From Gnetum montanum (Eukaryota > Streptophyta > Gnetopsida > Gnetales > Gnetaceae): 64,000 nucleotides of DNA. This document shows positions 45,144 through 56,721 of this stretch, in pieces. Numbering within the stretch: position 1 is the first letter of the stretch; the number at the start of each line of letters is the position of its first letter. The DNA is taken from the NCBI GenBank assembly GCA_015680685.1, contig MNCI01006164.1, forward strand, positions 375,672 through 439,671. Reading direction: 5' to 3'. The notes under the pieces were generated by a model, which worked only from the letters and a program-made list of their open reading frames with translations, did not search any database and was not told where the DNA came from. The translations under genes and the position numbers were made by a program.

Positions 45144-46851
45144 TGTTAGCGATTGGAACACCAAGACGTTACCGGGTGAACAGTTTAACCCTGGATCCGT
45201 GCGAGGGTTGTGCTGGAGAAAAATGGAAGTGAGGTGCCCTGAATGGTCTAGTCGATCAGACAGGGACTTAATTGGTGTATCTTAACCTTATGTAAATGTT
45301 GTTTCGAAGGCGAGACATGCGAGCTAAATCAATGATCAATAAATGCAAAATGGAGAAAATAGTGCAAAACAATGATAATAGTAAAGAAATAGCATAACAA
45401 ACTCAAGTGAGAAAATGCATCGCCCCAAGGTTGCGGATTCGATTCTTTACCTTGTTTGAAAGGTGTACAACAGGTTATGCAATGCCAGAGACACACAAAG
45501 AACTCAAAGGTAACTAGAATGCTCACGAAAAATGCCAACTATGCCTTCTGAAAGCCAACTTAAAAGCCAACTCTATTTGCCAAGAAGCCAATCAAGGAGC
45601 CAACCAGCTAACATGGAAAGCCAACAAGCCAACTACTCTTGTTGATGTAGAAATGCCAACTCTTTGAGCAAAAAAGCCAACCCTTTGAGCATTATTTGCC
45701 AAGGTATTTATAGGCCAAGAGTAAGTGAGAAATGTGGTTTGGAAGCCACGTGTCCTGGACCCCACAAGATGCTAATGTGCCCGTACCATGTAGGTGTGTG
45801 ATGCTGGACTTGAACTTGGCTATGCTGTGACTATACCATCAAAACTATATGTGCCGAGATCCAGTGTGCTAACAACGCAAACAAAAAATGGAGCTTATGC
45901 TTCAAGACTACGTCTTCCTTGCTCTTACAAGTAGGGTCAAGCATATGATCAATGTTTTGGGAGCTAACCAGGGGATGTGCAAAATGAAGTAACATTGTTG
46001 GTTCCACCAAGGAGATGCCAAAGTGAGAAAGATTGCTCTCAACAAGTTCTAAAGTTGCCCAAAGACATCTTGAAGCTTTCGTATCAGTGTTGTGTTACTC
46101 ACACTATCGAGTACATTGGCGTAGCTTAAGCGGCTGCTTGCTACGCTGTGCTACGCTATGTAGCATAGCATAGCGTAGCCACTGGTCTTGACTAAACTTG
46201 TGTTGAAGCTAAAAGCATTTGTCTGAGGCTTAGTCATGCTAACAACTACAACTTTTGTCCTTCATGTCGGGAAGCCTTTGAACTCGTTGAACTTATGTTT
46301 GAATCATTTTTGCTGCTCTTGCATTATTGCTACATACAGTGTAGTGACTAGCATATCCTACTTCTTCATTCAATTTGTAATTTTCTAGCAAGAAAACTTT
46401 GCTCGAGGCTTGGGGGCTAAGCAGGGCAACCAATTTTGGAGGTTGAAATGTTGCCGAGTGCAACTTTCTTGCTGGAATCACTTGGCAAGATGGGCCTTTC
46501 TACTTTGCCTTTGCTATGCTACATAGTGTAGCATAGCATAGCACATTGCATTGACTGAATCTTGACTTATTTTGTAATCATTCTATCAATTTGCACTTAG
46601 ACACTTGAGCAACTGTTTTTCGAGGCTTGCTACGTTGCATAGCATAGCGTAGCCTAGCAGACTTCTTCACTAGAAAACTTGTCGAACTATTTTGTTCATC
46701 CCAAACACTCTCAAAAACTCCTAGCATAGTTTCTGCATAGACTGTTGACTAGGTCAATTGTCCAGGTGGGCAAGCTGGAGAATCCATCAGGCATGTCAGC
46801 TCTGGAGATAGAAAACTTACCAGATTGGACAGTCCAACCTTAGTGCCTACA
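45144..46851 (-). repeat. 3' LTR of Tat-like Ty3/gypsy element (minus)
   Basis: About 1708 bp. The left edge is TGTTAGCG (minus-strand end CGCTAACA). The right edge, read on the minus strand, is TGTAGGCAC after a purine-rich 'gataggaaaa'. A minus-strand TATA-like box 'cctataaatacc' is at about 45704-45715. U3 includes several inverted-repeat clusters of GCTATGCTA/TAGCATAGC (46140-46180, 46510-46545, 46625-46660). A related copy lies at 62053-63890. Terminal bases and minus-strand polarity fit the pol to its right. Confidence 0.75.
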
Positions 46852-48366
46852 TTTTCCTATCAAACTATCATGATGCTGCACTTGTGGAAGTCCTTGCCTA
46901 AATTACAAGACCCTACTAAGGCATGAGGGTCCTGAAATTTTATGGTGTTTCACTGGTCCCTCTTTGTTGATGTTTGGAGGATTTGCCCAATAGATGTTAA
47001 AAAAGAATACGAAACACCATGAAATTCAAGTCGCCAACATCGCTCTCTAGTGGTTGCTCAGAAGTTTCTTTGCTGTGCTTGGGAGTAACAATATAGTTAT
47101 GCAGGGGAAAGGGGAAAGGATGGACTTGAGGGGACAAGTTCAAGAAAAGGTAAGATGAAACTTAGCGGGGTCCTTCGTTGGAGTTCTTGTGAGGGAATTG
47201 GCCTATGTGGACATCTTTTCCTTCACTAGCTTCTGACCTCTCAGCAAAATGTTTAGAGAGGGTCATTGTAAAACAACTGGTGTGCCATTTGCTTTGGGCA
47301 CACACTTTTTTTTTTGTTGAGAAATTTTTTTTGAGCTCTACTATGCTTTTGCACTTTCTTTTGCTATTTAGCCATATTCATTTGCAAATAACCTTGTTGT
47401 TGCAGGATAGGTGTTTCCTCCCCAGGATGAGTTATGTTACATTCATGTGGGGCTTTGACCTGCCTATAGATGCTTCCCATGCAGTGAGTTGTGTTACGCA
47501 CGTCATGGCCTTTGCAATTGAGCATATGGGAGGGCTTTACATGAGTTGGGAAAGCTTGTAAAAGATATGTGAAAAGAGAATCTACGGATTTGAGGAATGA
47601 GATGATGAAGGTTAAAGGTGAGAGGTAGTATGTGCACTCCCAAGTAGCTAAGCTAGTCAGAGTGGTCACCTCGGAACGATGTGGTGTCCTATCCTCTTGG
47701 CGAAACGCATCTCTAACCGACACCATCTCAGCCTGTATCCTACAAACGCAATAGAAAGCAGACTAGAGAAATGTAACCATGAAACATAGTTAGGCAAAGG
47801 TCTTACTTGCTTTAAACATCACTAAAGTAACAAGCACTATTGCTGAGGCATGTGATGTCTAAAGCAGGAAGGCCGACAACGGCTTTGGTAGTGGCAGGCT
47901 GAAGGGGTCAGCATCGAGGGGGCTAGCAGTTGCAGCGATGAGAGTGCTTAGGAGTCCCCAACCAAGGCAAACATCATGCAATTCAGCTGTAAGGTGAGAA
48001 GCTTCACAGTTGAATGTGTTTTGAGCTCTGATGATGGTAAGAGCTAGAGGGTAGCAACTTTGCAGCTGGGCCACAATAGTGCTAGGGCTCCAGTAGTAGG
48101 TGCTGACAATGGAAGTTACTACCATGGCAATGGGCCATGGTAGCGGTAGCTCTAGAAGGTTAGCAAGATATCAGATGACATATTCGGAGGATCAATAAGA
48201 TTCTAGGGGCAATGATGTCACATTCGTTCCAGAGGGTGCTTTCTTGTCATTGTGAACTACATTCTGGAACTATAATGCTCCACCTCCACCTTGCGTGGGC
48301 ACTGTGCACGCTCGGTTGTTTGAATGGTTGTGGATTGTGAGTTGAGAATGTTGTGCTACAAACCCA
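46852..48366 (-). other. Long 3' untranslated region of Tat-like element
   Basis: About 1.5 kb between the purine tract and the minisatellite. Open frames of 88-120 codons exist on both strands (e.g. 47205-47561 plus, 47364-47726 minus), but they overlap each other and resemble nothing I know. Tat/Ogre elements are known for long, variable 3' regions. I call no gene here. Confidence 0.5.
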
Positions 48367-48697
48367 GATTAAGGTCTTGGTAGACTATTTGATATACTAT
48401 TTTAAGGTCCCAGTAGACCGCTGTGCTAGTTTAAGGTTCTACCATACCATTGTGCTAGTTTAAGGTCCTAGCAAACTGTTGTGCTAGTTTATCATCATAG
48501 AAAACGGTGGATGGGCCAGTTTAAGATCATAGCGGACCGCCTGTGCCAGTTTAATGTTGTAGCAAATGTTCTATGCTAGTTTATAGTCATGGTGGACTGT
48601 CTGTACCAATTTATAGTTATGGTAGACTGTGGATGTCAGTTTATAATCATAGCGGACTATGGATGCAAGTTTATAATTGTAGCGGACTATTGATGCT
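48367..48697. repeat. Minisatellite, ~30-bp unit, about 11 copies
   Basis: Plus-strand units of the type 'gtttaaggtcctagcaaact' + 'gttgtgcta', diverged by 10-30%. The array begins one base after a GTAAGC donor-like site on the minus strand (48700) and 13 bp beyond the pol stop. Tat-lineage elements are known to carry tandem repeats in the 3' untranslated region. Confidence 0.8.
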
Positions 48698-48712
48698 TAC
48701 CTTGCTTCTGCA

Positions 48713-51700
48713 TTAGATGAAGTACAGCTTCAAGTATAAGTGGTTCACAGGATTTGCAAAGTCTCTGCCATCCATGTTTGCCAGTTTGAAGGCTCCATTC
48801 TCGTAGGCTTTTGTAACTACGAATAGACCTTCCCAATTTTCTGAAAAATTGTCTACATGTTCACGCACAGCTTTGAGGACTAGGTCCCCCTTTTTAATCA
48901 GCTGTTGATGTAGGTTTGCATGATGCTTTTGTCATTGCTTGTCTTGATACCATTCAATGCCACCCAGTGTTTGTGCACAATCTTCCTCTAGGGAGTCGAG
49001 ATCAATGATCCTCGACTCGTTGTTCTGGGCTTCATTTACGATGCTTGAAAGGATCATTCGCAGTGATGGTACCTACAATTCAAGAGGCAACATTGCTTTA
49101 GATCCATAGACTAGGCTATAGGGGGTCTTACCTGTAGTCGTCCTACATGTCGTACGGTAGGCCCAGATCACATAGAGGATTTGCTCATGCCATTGCCTCT
49201 TGCTATTGCTAAGCATTCTTTTAAGCAAGTTGATGATGGCCTTGTTTGTTGCTTTTGCCTAACCATTAGCCTGCGGGTAATATGGCAACAAGAAAGATTA
49301 CTTAATACCAAGGTTGCTACAAAAGGGTTTGGTTTCCGCACTACTAAACTGCAGCCTGTTGTCTATCACAATAGTTATGGGAAGACCAAACCTTGTTACG
49401 ATGTTGTCTAGGATGAAGTGGCAAACCTGTTGAGATGTAGTTTTTTTAAGGGGGATAGCTTCTACCCACTTTGTAAAGTACTCAGTGGTAGTAATGATGA
49501 AGCTATATCCTATGATATCTAGTCCCCATCATTGGAATAGCTATGTGATCTATATAGGGTGCAACTCAGTAGGTGACACATGTATGAGATTTGCGTGATG
49601 TTGGCATGTGTCACACGTCTTGACTTTATAAAAACAATCTCGTTTCATGCAAGGCCAGTAATACCCTAGGCGTATGATCTTAGCTACCATGGCCCTAAGA
49701 GCTATGTGTCCTCCACATAGTCCTTCATGGACTTTGCTAACTATTTTTTGTGCCTCCTCCCCACCAACACAAGTTCACAGTATCCCATCAAAGGAGCATT
49801 TACACAAGGTATTATCTCTTACCAGGACATACTACCATGCTCGCTTTCGAATTGCATCTCTTTGGGCAAATGTCAAGCCATGTGGGGGTTCACCATATTG
49901 TAGGTAAGCTTTCACATTAGCATACCACTCTTGGGTTTTGGTAGCGCTTACGAAAGCTACATGTACTACTTGGGTGATAGGGTCTATGCACTCTGTTATC
50001 GAAGCAGGTAGAGTCACGAACAAGTGTGGCGACACATTTAATGCTAGCGTAGCTAAGGCATTATCTATGGTGTTCTCACTGCATGGCACATGCTGAATGT
50101 CTTTTGTGGTGAACTGTTGCAACAAGTTTTTGGCCAAATCACAGTAAGGCTGTAAATGCAAAGCTTTACAGGTGTAGACCTCAATGATTTGATTAACAAC
50201 AAGTTGAGAGTCGCCTCGAATTGCCAAATGTCAGATTTTTAATTACTAGGCTGCTAAGAGGCCTCTGAGGAGTCCTTCACACTCAGCTACATTGTTTGTA
50301 CAACAGAACGTGAAGTGGTAAGCAAAAGGTTGCATGTCCCCTGAGTGGAATGTAATGACAGTGGCAGCATTGCCACCTTGCATGGTTGAGGCACCGTCGA
50401 AATGCAAAGTGGCCTCGAAATGCGATGGTTCAAGGTTGACACTGCTAACATGTTCATCAAGGAATTCAGGTTCTATGGTCATCTGATCATCAATTGGTGA
50501 GGTGGCCAGCTACGTAGCTATCGCTTATCTTTTCATTGACGATTGGGCTACATCGTGTAAATCAAATTCCACTATTATTGCTTTCCATTGAGCTATGCTG
50601 CTGCTTTCATATAAGTTGTTCGTGATACCCTGAAGTATGTTGCTTTTGCATATAATGTTCACTTGGCTACGGAACAGGTAGTGTCTCCACTTTTTTAGCG
50701 CGAACACTAAAGCGAGACAATTCCTTTCCACTTCATTGTATTTGGCTTTCATATGCTATCAATGCATGGCTCAAGTAATAGAATGGGGTTTCAAAGCTAT
50801 CTTCTCTTTTTTGGCATAACAACACTGCGATAGATGTGTCTAAAGTAGCAAGGAAGATATAGAAAGGCTTATCCCTCTGTGGTGGGTAAACACTTAGGAG
50901 GTGTAAAAGCTCTTTATTCAAGTCATCGAAGGCTTGTTGGCACTGTGTTGTCCACTCGAAGTTAACTCCCTTCTATAGTAAGTGTTGCATAGGGTGTAAA
51001 TTGTCAGTCAACCTTGCTATAAACCATCTAATGAACTGTATTCTACTTTACAACTAGCATAATTCTTTAAGGTTAGTAGGGGGTGCTAGGTTAACGATGG
51101 CCTTAACTTTGTCAGGGTCCACTCATATTCTAGCCTCCGATACCACAAACCCTAGCATGCACCCAATTTTTACATCGAAAACATACTTCTTTGGATTAAG
51201 GCATAGATCATGCCTGTGAAAACGCTTTAGGACTACATCTAGATCAGTGCGATGATCAATAGATGTCTTAGACTTAACTGCTATGTCATCCACGTAATCA
51301 TTTAGTCTCTCTAGGAGATAGTCACTGAATATGTAGATCATAGCTCGTTGATAGGTTGCTCTAGCATTCTTGAGACCAAAGGGCATCATGGTGTAACAAA
51401 AGGTATCCCAAGGGATCATACACGTAGTCATCAATTGATGCTCTAGATTTATGCGAATTTCATTATAACCCGATAACCCATCCATGATGAATAGTAAAGC
51501 ATGACCAACCATAGTGTTGATAAGCTGATCGATACTTGGTAGTGGGAAGTTATCTTTAATCATTGCCTTGTTCAGATCCCAAAAATCTATACAGATTCAT
51601 ATCCCTCTCATTTTCTTAGAGACTACAATGATGTTTGATACCCATTTCGAGTAATCAACTGAACAAATGAAACCTGCTTGGTAGAGCTTAGTGATTTCAT

Positions 51701-52167
51701 CACGTACGGCTAGTGCAATTTCTAGTTTAATCTTTCGAGCCTTTTGTTTAACCGGTTTGACACGTGGGTCCAATACAATGCTATGTTGTATTAGTCGTGG
51801 GTCTAAGCCCAGCATGTCATTGTAAGACCATGTGAATACTTTGATGTTGTCTTGAAGGACTTTGGATACATCTTTTTACATTTGTTGATCTAGGAGGGAA
51901 CTTAGTTTTAGTGTTTTTATCTTCCCCCTGGATGTTGTTACCGGTGCTTCGATGAGAGGGTCCTCAGTCACATCCCCAACCTCTAAGTCTAAGGTTTGGA
52001 CCAAGTGCTCAGGCCAATCTAGGGACGTTTCCAAAGATGCTACAGTGTTATTAGTAAATAAATCCCAGTCTATTGACTCTAAGCTTAGATATCTTGCAAG
52101 CTTGCCATGAGGACCTGTTAAGGTCAAGAGTGAGTGTAGATCACACTGCATGGCCATCTTGTTCAAC
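48713..52167 (-). pseudogene. Tat-like Ty3/gypsy pol: RT - RNase H - second RNase H - integrase
   Basis: Minus strand, nearly colinear, with few stops. Pre-RT 51876-52167; RT 51815-51123: 'VKPVKQKARKIKLEIALAV', 'FICSVDYSKWVSNIIVVSKK', 'LPSIDQLINTMVGHALLFIM', 'MMPFGLKNARATYQRAM', catalytic 'YVDD' at 51285-51296. RNase H 50921-50530: 'FYIFLATLDTSIAVLL', 'EVERNCLALVFALKKWRHYL'. The second RNase H (50420-50020) has 'HFDGAST', 'NVAECEGLLRGL', 'RGDSQLVVNQI' and 'HVPCSENTIDNALATLAL', i.e. D, E, D and D all present; this extra domain marks the Tat group. Integrase: zinc domain 'CDTCQ', 'GLDIIG', 'VIDNRLQF', but 'AKATNK' where Glu is expected, so the third catalytic residue is lost. Stop at 48713-48715. 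Confidence 0.85.
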
Positions 52168-52172
52168 CTGCC
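52157..52172 (-). other. Splice-acceptor-like site at 5' edge of pol
   Basis: The minus strand reads 'cttcttattgtggcag' then 'gttgaac', a good plant acceptor just upstream of conserved pol. Ogre-type Tat elements carry an intron before RT-RNase H (family knowledge), so this is plausible, but the frame also remains open to 52283. Confidence 0.35.
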
Positions 52173-52298
52173 ACAATAAGAAGAAGCCCGGTCAAGTGAT
52201 ACTTGTTTGACGCTATGGTGCATAATAGTAAATATTTGTAAAGCAATAATGAAACATGCAATGATTGTCAAATATTCAGCCAAGTTTGCAAGTTTCCA

Positions 52299-52620
52299 GT
52301 TTAAGGTCTTGGTGAACTATGAGCGGGTTCGAACATGCAATTGATGCTAAGTTTGCCAGTTTAAGGTCATGGTAGACTGTTAATAGGTTGTAAAGTTAAA
52401 GTTACTAGTTTAAGTTCTTTTGGGACTGTTAACAGGTAGGCTTTGTAAAATGTCACTAGTTTAAGGTCTTTACGGACCATGGTGCATAGGTTTTTTGGAT
52501 AAAGTTACTAGTTTAAGGTCTTTGCGGACTGTTAATAGGTTTTTAAATAAAGTTACTAGTTTAATGTCTTTGTGGACCTAGGTGTGCAGGCCTCCTATAG
52601 GTAGATTTCTAATTTAAGGT
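52299..52620. repeat. Minisatellite, ~50-bp unit, about 6 copies
   Basis: Plus-strand units start 'actagtttaaggtctttgcg' + 'gactgttaataggt' and are spaced 48-60 bp. The 22-bp core is the same as in the array at 48367-48697, with longer spacer sequence. It lies just upstream (minus sense) of pol and left of the divergent spliced locus. Confidence 0.8.
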
Positions 52621-54364
52621 GAGGAGAAATTTTCAGTTGGGTCCACCTATTTGCAAACAGGAATGCTACACTATTGTAGGTTTATGACACGCCAGTGCTA
52701 CGCTACACGGGGCATCCCAGATTACTCTAGGTACGAAAATGGTAAGTTCTTTTCACTACATCTGCTATAAATAGGGGTTTACACCTAGTAAACTTGTCGT
52801 TTTCGCTGTCGGAGCGTATAGCCCACATCCAGAGAGTAGTGCGACCATGCTGAGAGAAAGAAAAATAGCATAACATGGTTGTTGATAGCATCTGTGAGTG
52901 GAGCAATTGCACCTAAAGGTGAATGTGCAAAGGTGGACGAAGTCAAGGACACTTTGAGGTGCCTAACTCAGGGGCACATTACAGTGTGGGAGGAGACTCC
53001 ATCTGCTTGGTAGGTTATTACATTACCTTTTTTTCAGACTTCTGTAATCATTATTGTTGAAATCTACATCTTTTGCCATCATTTTGGTCACCATTTTGGC
53101 CACTACGCTGTCGCCATCGCTGATTGGCGATAGCAACTATACGGACATTATGTTATAGCTGCATGCAGTATCGCCTTGGACACCATTGTTGTGACTACCT
53201 TGTCACGGGGGTTTGGGCAAGCTTGGGCAACTTAGTGCATGGTTAGTGTAGTGTGCCACCTTCAAGAGGGTTTGGCCTTTTGCGCGAGTTGACAAATGAG
53301 ACATGTGTTTAATGCAGTACAACGTGAGTTATTTTGTACAGTCGAATCATGGTTGGGATGGCTATAGTGCATTAAACTCTTACTTGTCTACACTTTGTAA
53401 TGTTTTTATTGCGATATGCCAGTACGTTGCAAGGTTTTATAGGCTTGTCATATTGTTACACTATGAAATCTGTAATACTGCTACTTGCCGAATTTGTTAA
53501 GCTTGTGATATTGCCATGCTTGTTGTCGTAATGCTTTGATTACATCATTGTTGCATGTCTACTTATTCCTGTTCATTTGCTATGTTACATGTTATGTAAG
53601 CATTGTTGCATTGTGTGCGATTTGATGACCATGCTATGCTGCGAGGCTTACTTTGTTGTTGTTTGTTTGTATATTTTATTTTTATTTTATGCAACTGCAA
53701 AATTCTGCTACGCTACATGCAATGGAAATGCCATGCTATGCTACATGTAATTAGAGGGTTATGCTATGCTACGTGTAAACTTTGCTCGTACATAGTGCTA
53801 ACGTTTGGTTATTTGTTATGCAGGGTTATGTTGAAATCCATTTTGATTGTCCTGGAAATCGTAGGAGTCCTGTGCTGCCTTAGTGAACTGGTGGCCAATG
53901 TCCCTTCCCCCCACACACATGTGGAGCGGTAGGTGGTCTGCTTCCGGGAGGGTGCACGAAACTTCCTACAATTTCTCCTCCAACATTTTAGTTTGATCAT
54001 TTGGTCACACTTATTGGTGGAGACAATAGCTGTAATCACAGAAACCCTGTTGCCCAGGGCAAACCGGGGTATTTTGAAATTTTTAACTGATGGGTCAATT
54101 GGGGGTGAGCAGGTAGAAGGTTCCCAACCAGTGTCGAAAAAGCTTGAGATGCTTAAGTTGGATTTGGGAGATGCCTAAATATAAGTGTTACCACTTATAC
54201 AATATGTTGTTTGTTGCCCTCCACATGGGTAGTTGCTTCCAGAACCCACCTGAAACTATTTACTATGCCAACAGGTGAGTTCTATGAAGGTATTTTGTCA
54301 TGCAGTTCATGCTATGCTAGACATAGGAATTAACAGTGTATATCTACTTTTTTTGTGTTAGTAG

Positions 54365-54672
54365 GTTTTTTATTGACATGAGTGGTCTTCACAGTGACAT
54401 GCATGCCTTGGCATTGGCACAGATGGCCCTATGGGAGTTTTCCTCCACTAGGAATGTGCACGTTGGTGTGATAGGCCAGTTTGGAGGTGAGTTCAGAACC
54501 TATCGAACCTGGTATTTCCAATTTTATAGGAAATGTAAAAAAGCAAGTTGGTTGGATAGGAAATGGACTTCCCTTAGGCCGCTTACCGTCGAAGACATGT
54601 TGGTGGATCTCCCACCATTTCCCACGTTGTTCAAACCTAGTATGTTAAAGTGTGAATTCACCGCTAAATGTT
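54365..54672 (+). CDS. Exon 3 of unrecognised antisense locus
   Basis: An open block beginning after acceptor 'ttttttgtgttagtag'. It reads 'FFIDMSGLHSDMHALALAQM', 'VHVGVIGQFGGEFRTYRTW' and 'KASWLDRKWTSLRPLTVEDM'. Its 3' limit is uncertain: donor-like GT sites near 54665-54680 leave the wrong phase. It has no internal stops, unlike almost all other coding sequence in the window. Confidence 0.5.
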
Positions 54673-54738
54673 TGAGTGATGTTTACATTTTGCTAACCCT
54701 CTTTCTCTTTTTGTGTTTTTTTTTGTGAATCATTTTAG

Positions 54739-55786
54739 TAGCGAGGAAATTCCAGGAGGTGACTATGTTGCCTTCGGGAGCAACAAAACCAACCTCTTTT
54801 TTAGGTATGGGGAGGTGGAGGAGACCCAGTGCTGGCTTTGCAATGGGACCCCAACCACACTGGTCCATAACCTTCAAGAGGCTAGGCTTATGGAATTGTT
54901 TTTGGCTGTTAACTTGAGCGTCCTGCCTACTGAGATGCTTTCCCTAGCTGACTTCTTCTCTAAAAAGGAAGACTACTTCTGCACATGTGTTCATGGTGTA
55001 TGCGTGGTGTTTGATGTTAATGATCAATTGCTTGCGGATCTTTTTGGTGTCCCCTCTAATGGTCTCCTTGTGGGAGAAAAATCCAAGAAATATGCACACA
55101 ATTAGGAGGACATCGAGGAGTGGCTAGGGGCTACAAAGGATCGAAAGGGGATTTATATTGAGAAAGTCAAGCTATGGGTGGCCAAAATAATTTACCCTAT
55201 CTTCTATGCATATGCCTTCTCCAAACTTCTATCCCAAGAAAAAATCATTGGGATTGAGCAAACTCGGATAATGAGGGATGTTATGGAACAAGGGACCTGT
55301 TACAATTGGGCCAAACAGCTTTGCAAAGGCATGCAGGTTGAAATGGTCAAGCTTCGTGGGATGCTTGAATCTCGTTTCAATGTGCACCATGCCTTTTTCA
55401 TAGCCTGTATATGGCATTTTGCGAAATTCTTGGTAGTCCGCGAGAATGGGGTCTAGGTACTACAAGATCGTAGCTAGATCTCCAAACTGTGGATCTACCA
55501 AGTCTTCCATACTACCCGATCTCAGGACTCCCTAAAAGCTATTGGGAAGTCATTCTCAATGACAACCAGGGATCGGGTGGCATGCAACTTTTGGGCCAAG
55601 GATAGCATGGGAGAGGCATCCCCATTACCACCAACAGCATGACAAGGGGACAATGCCTCATTACAGAGATGGTGAGGACTAAGCTACAATGCAAGAGGTC
55701 CCACCCTATCGACGAGACCCCTTGTACTAACAAAGAGAGGGGGAAGAAGCTACAATTCAAGCTTCGTAGAGTGTAGCCTCCAATTG
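54739..55786 (+). pseudogene. Exon 4 of unrecognised antisense locus
   Basis: It begins after acceptor 'gtgaatcattttag' and runs about 349 codons with only a few stops (after 'KSKKYAHN', after 'VVRENGV', in 'DRS-IS' and after 'PLPPTA'). Contents: 'SEEIPGGDYVAFGSNKTNLF', 'LCNGTPTTLVHNLQEA', 'DRKGIYIEKVKLWVAKIIY', 'VMEQGTCYNWAKQLCKGMQV', 'RDRVACNFWAKDSMGE'. It ends at donor 'caattggtaagt'. A W/C-containing N-terminal piece (QCWLCNG) hints at a folded domain, but I cannot name it. Confidence 0.5.
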
Positions 55787-56721
55787 GTAAGTATTCGCTC
55801 TTTTTTTTATTTTGTTTTTATTTATTTTTTTGCTAACATTTGCTACACTATGTTACACTAGGTAGCGTAGCACAATGTAGCATTTGCTTCAGGTTAGTAT
55901 AGTTTACTTACTGCGACTATGCTTTATCAAAGGAGGAAGAAGAAGAAGAAGAGGGAGAAGAGGTGGTGGCCCCTATAACAAGGATGACCAGTGAAAATGA
56001 GGAGGCTTCGACTACAGAGGAGAGGGCCCCTGCTACATAAGAAAGGGCCTCAACTGATGAAGAGGAGGCCTTCACCGATGAAGAGGAGGAGGCCCCTATC
56101 AACAAAGAAAGGGGCCCAACCAATAATGAAGAGGTTCCTGGCAACTAGGATGAGGCTCGTGCTAACAAACCTTTTGCAGAGAGCAACTCAATGCTAGAGG
56201 GGCACATGAGCATCAAGGATGCTACTACGTTATTCGGTCAGCTGGAAGGAGAGGGGCTCCATTTGGATGCTAGTGAGTTTGACCACATATTTGATAATGT
56301 GTCAATGGACGACCCCCCCTGCTATCACCCCTGAGGGTTTGCTGGGTAGGAGCTTTACATTGTCATTTATACTATTCATCAATCCTATTATGGTTCTCTC
56401 CACTTTAGCTAACATGTTTTACCGTGCAGTTGATACCACCGTTGACACCTTCGATCCATCCTCGATCTACCTACGTCCATGGACCGAAACCCTTAATAAA
56501 TTTACTTTCATGGAAGGGGTGGTCAATGACATGATCAACTGTGTGAGGCAGGTCGACCTAGAAGTGAGTAGGTTGAAGTGCTACACTAGACTCTACATTG
56601 TTGTTGCATTCACTACATCCTTGTGACTATGAACTTGTAGAAATAGAGGAAAAATTGATGGATAATCTTTGATATTACAAATTTTTGTAGTCTTCAAGAC
56701 CCAGTAGTGAGAGAGAGCTAT

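Larger units (their letters stand above)
52853..56626 (+). pseudogene. Unrecognised multi-exon gene-like locus, antisense to Tat-like element
   Basis: Plus-strand coding blocks separated by good splice sites. Exon 1 to 53009 ('SGAIAPKGECAKVDEVKDTL'). Intron 53010-53823. Exon 2 53824-54274, one frameshift near 54170. Intron 54275-54364. Exon 3 from 54365 ('FFIDMSGLHSDMHALALAQM'). Exon 4 about 54739-55786. Intron 55787-55932. Exon 5 55933-56345, acidic (EEEEEEEGEEVV). Intron 56346-56429. Exon 6 56430-56626, stop TGA. Four introns join in phase (for example N-R across 54274/54365); the exon 3/4 join does not fit without an indel. Exon 4 holds 'FDVNDQLLADLFGVPSNG' and 'QCWLCNGTPTTLVHNL'. Total about 850 codons with a few stops and a frameshift in a C-run near 56316. 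No family recognised. It may be an antisense extra ORF of the Tat-like element. Confidence 0.6.

Noticed and set aside
47205-47726. Overlapping 118- and 120-codon frames on both strands
   Set aside because: They overlap antisense in the 3' untranslated region of the Tat-like element and show no recognisable motif or conservation.
53603-53932. A 109-codon plus-strand frame
   Set aside because: It spans the predicted intron 53010-53823 with its palindromic repeats; only its end overlaps exon 2, in a competing reading.
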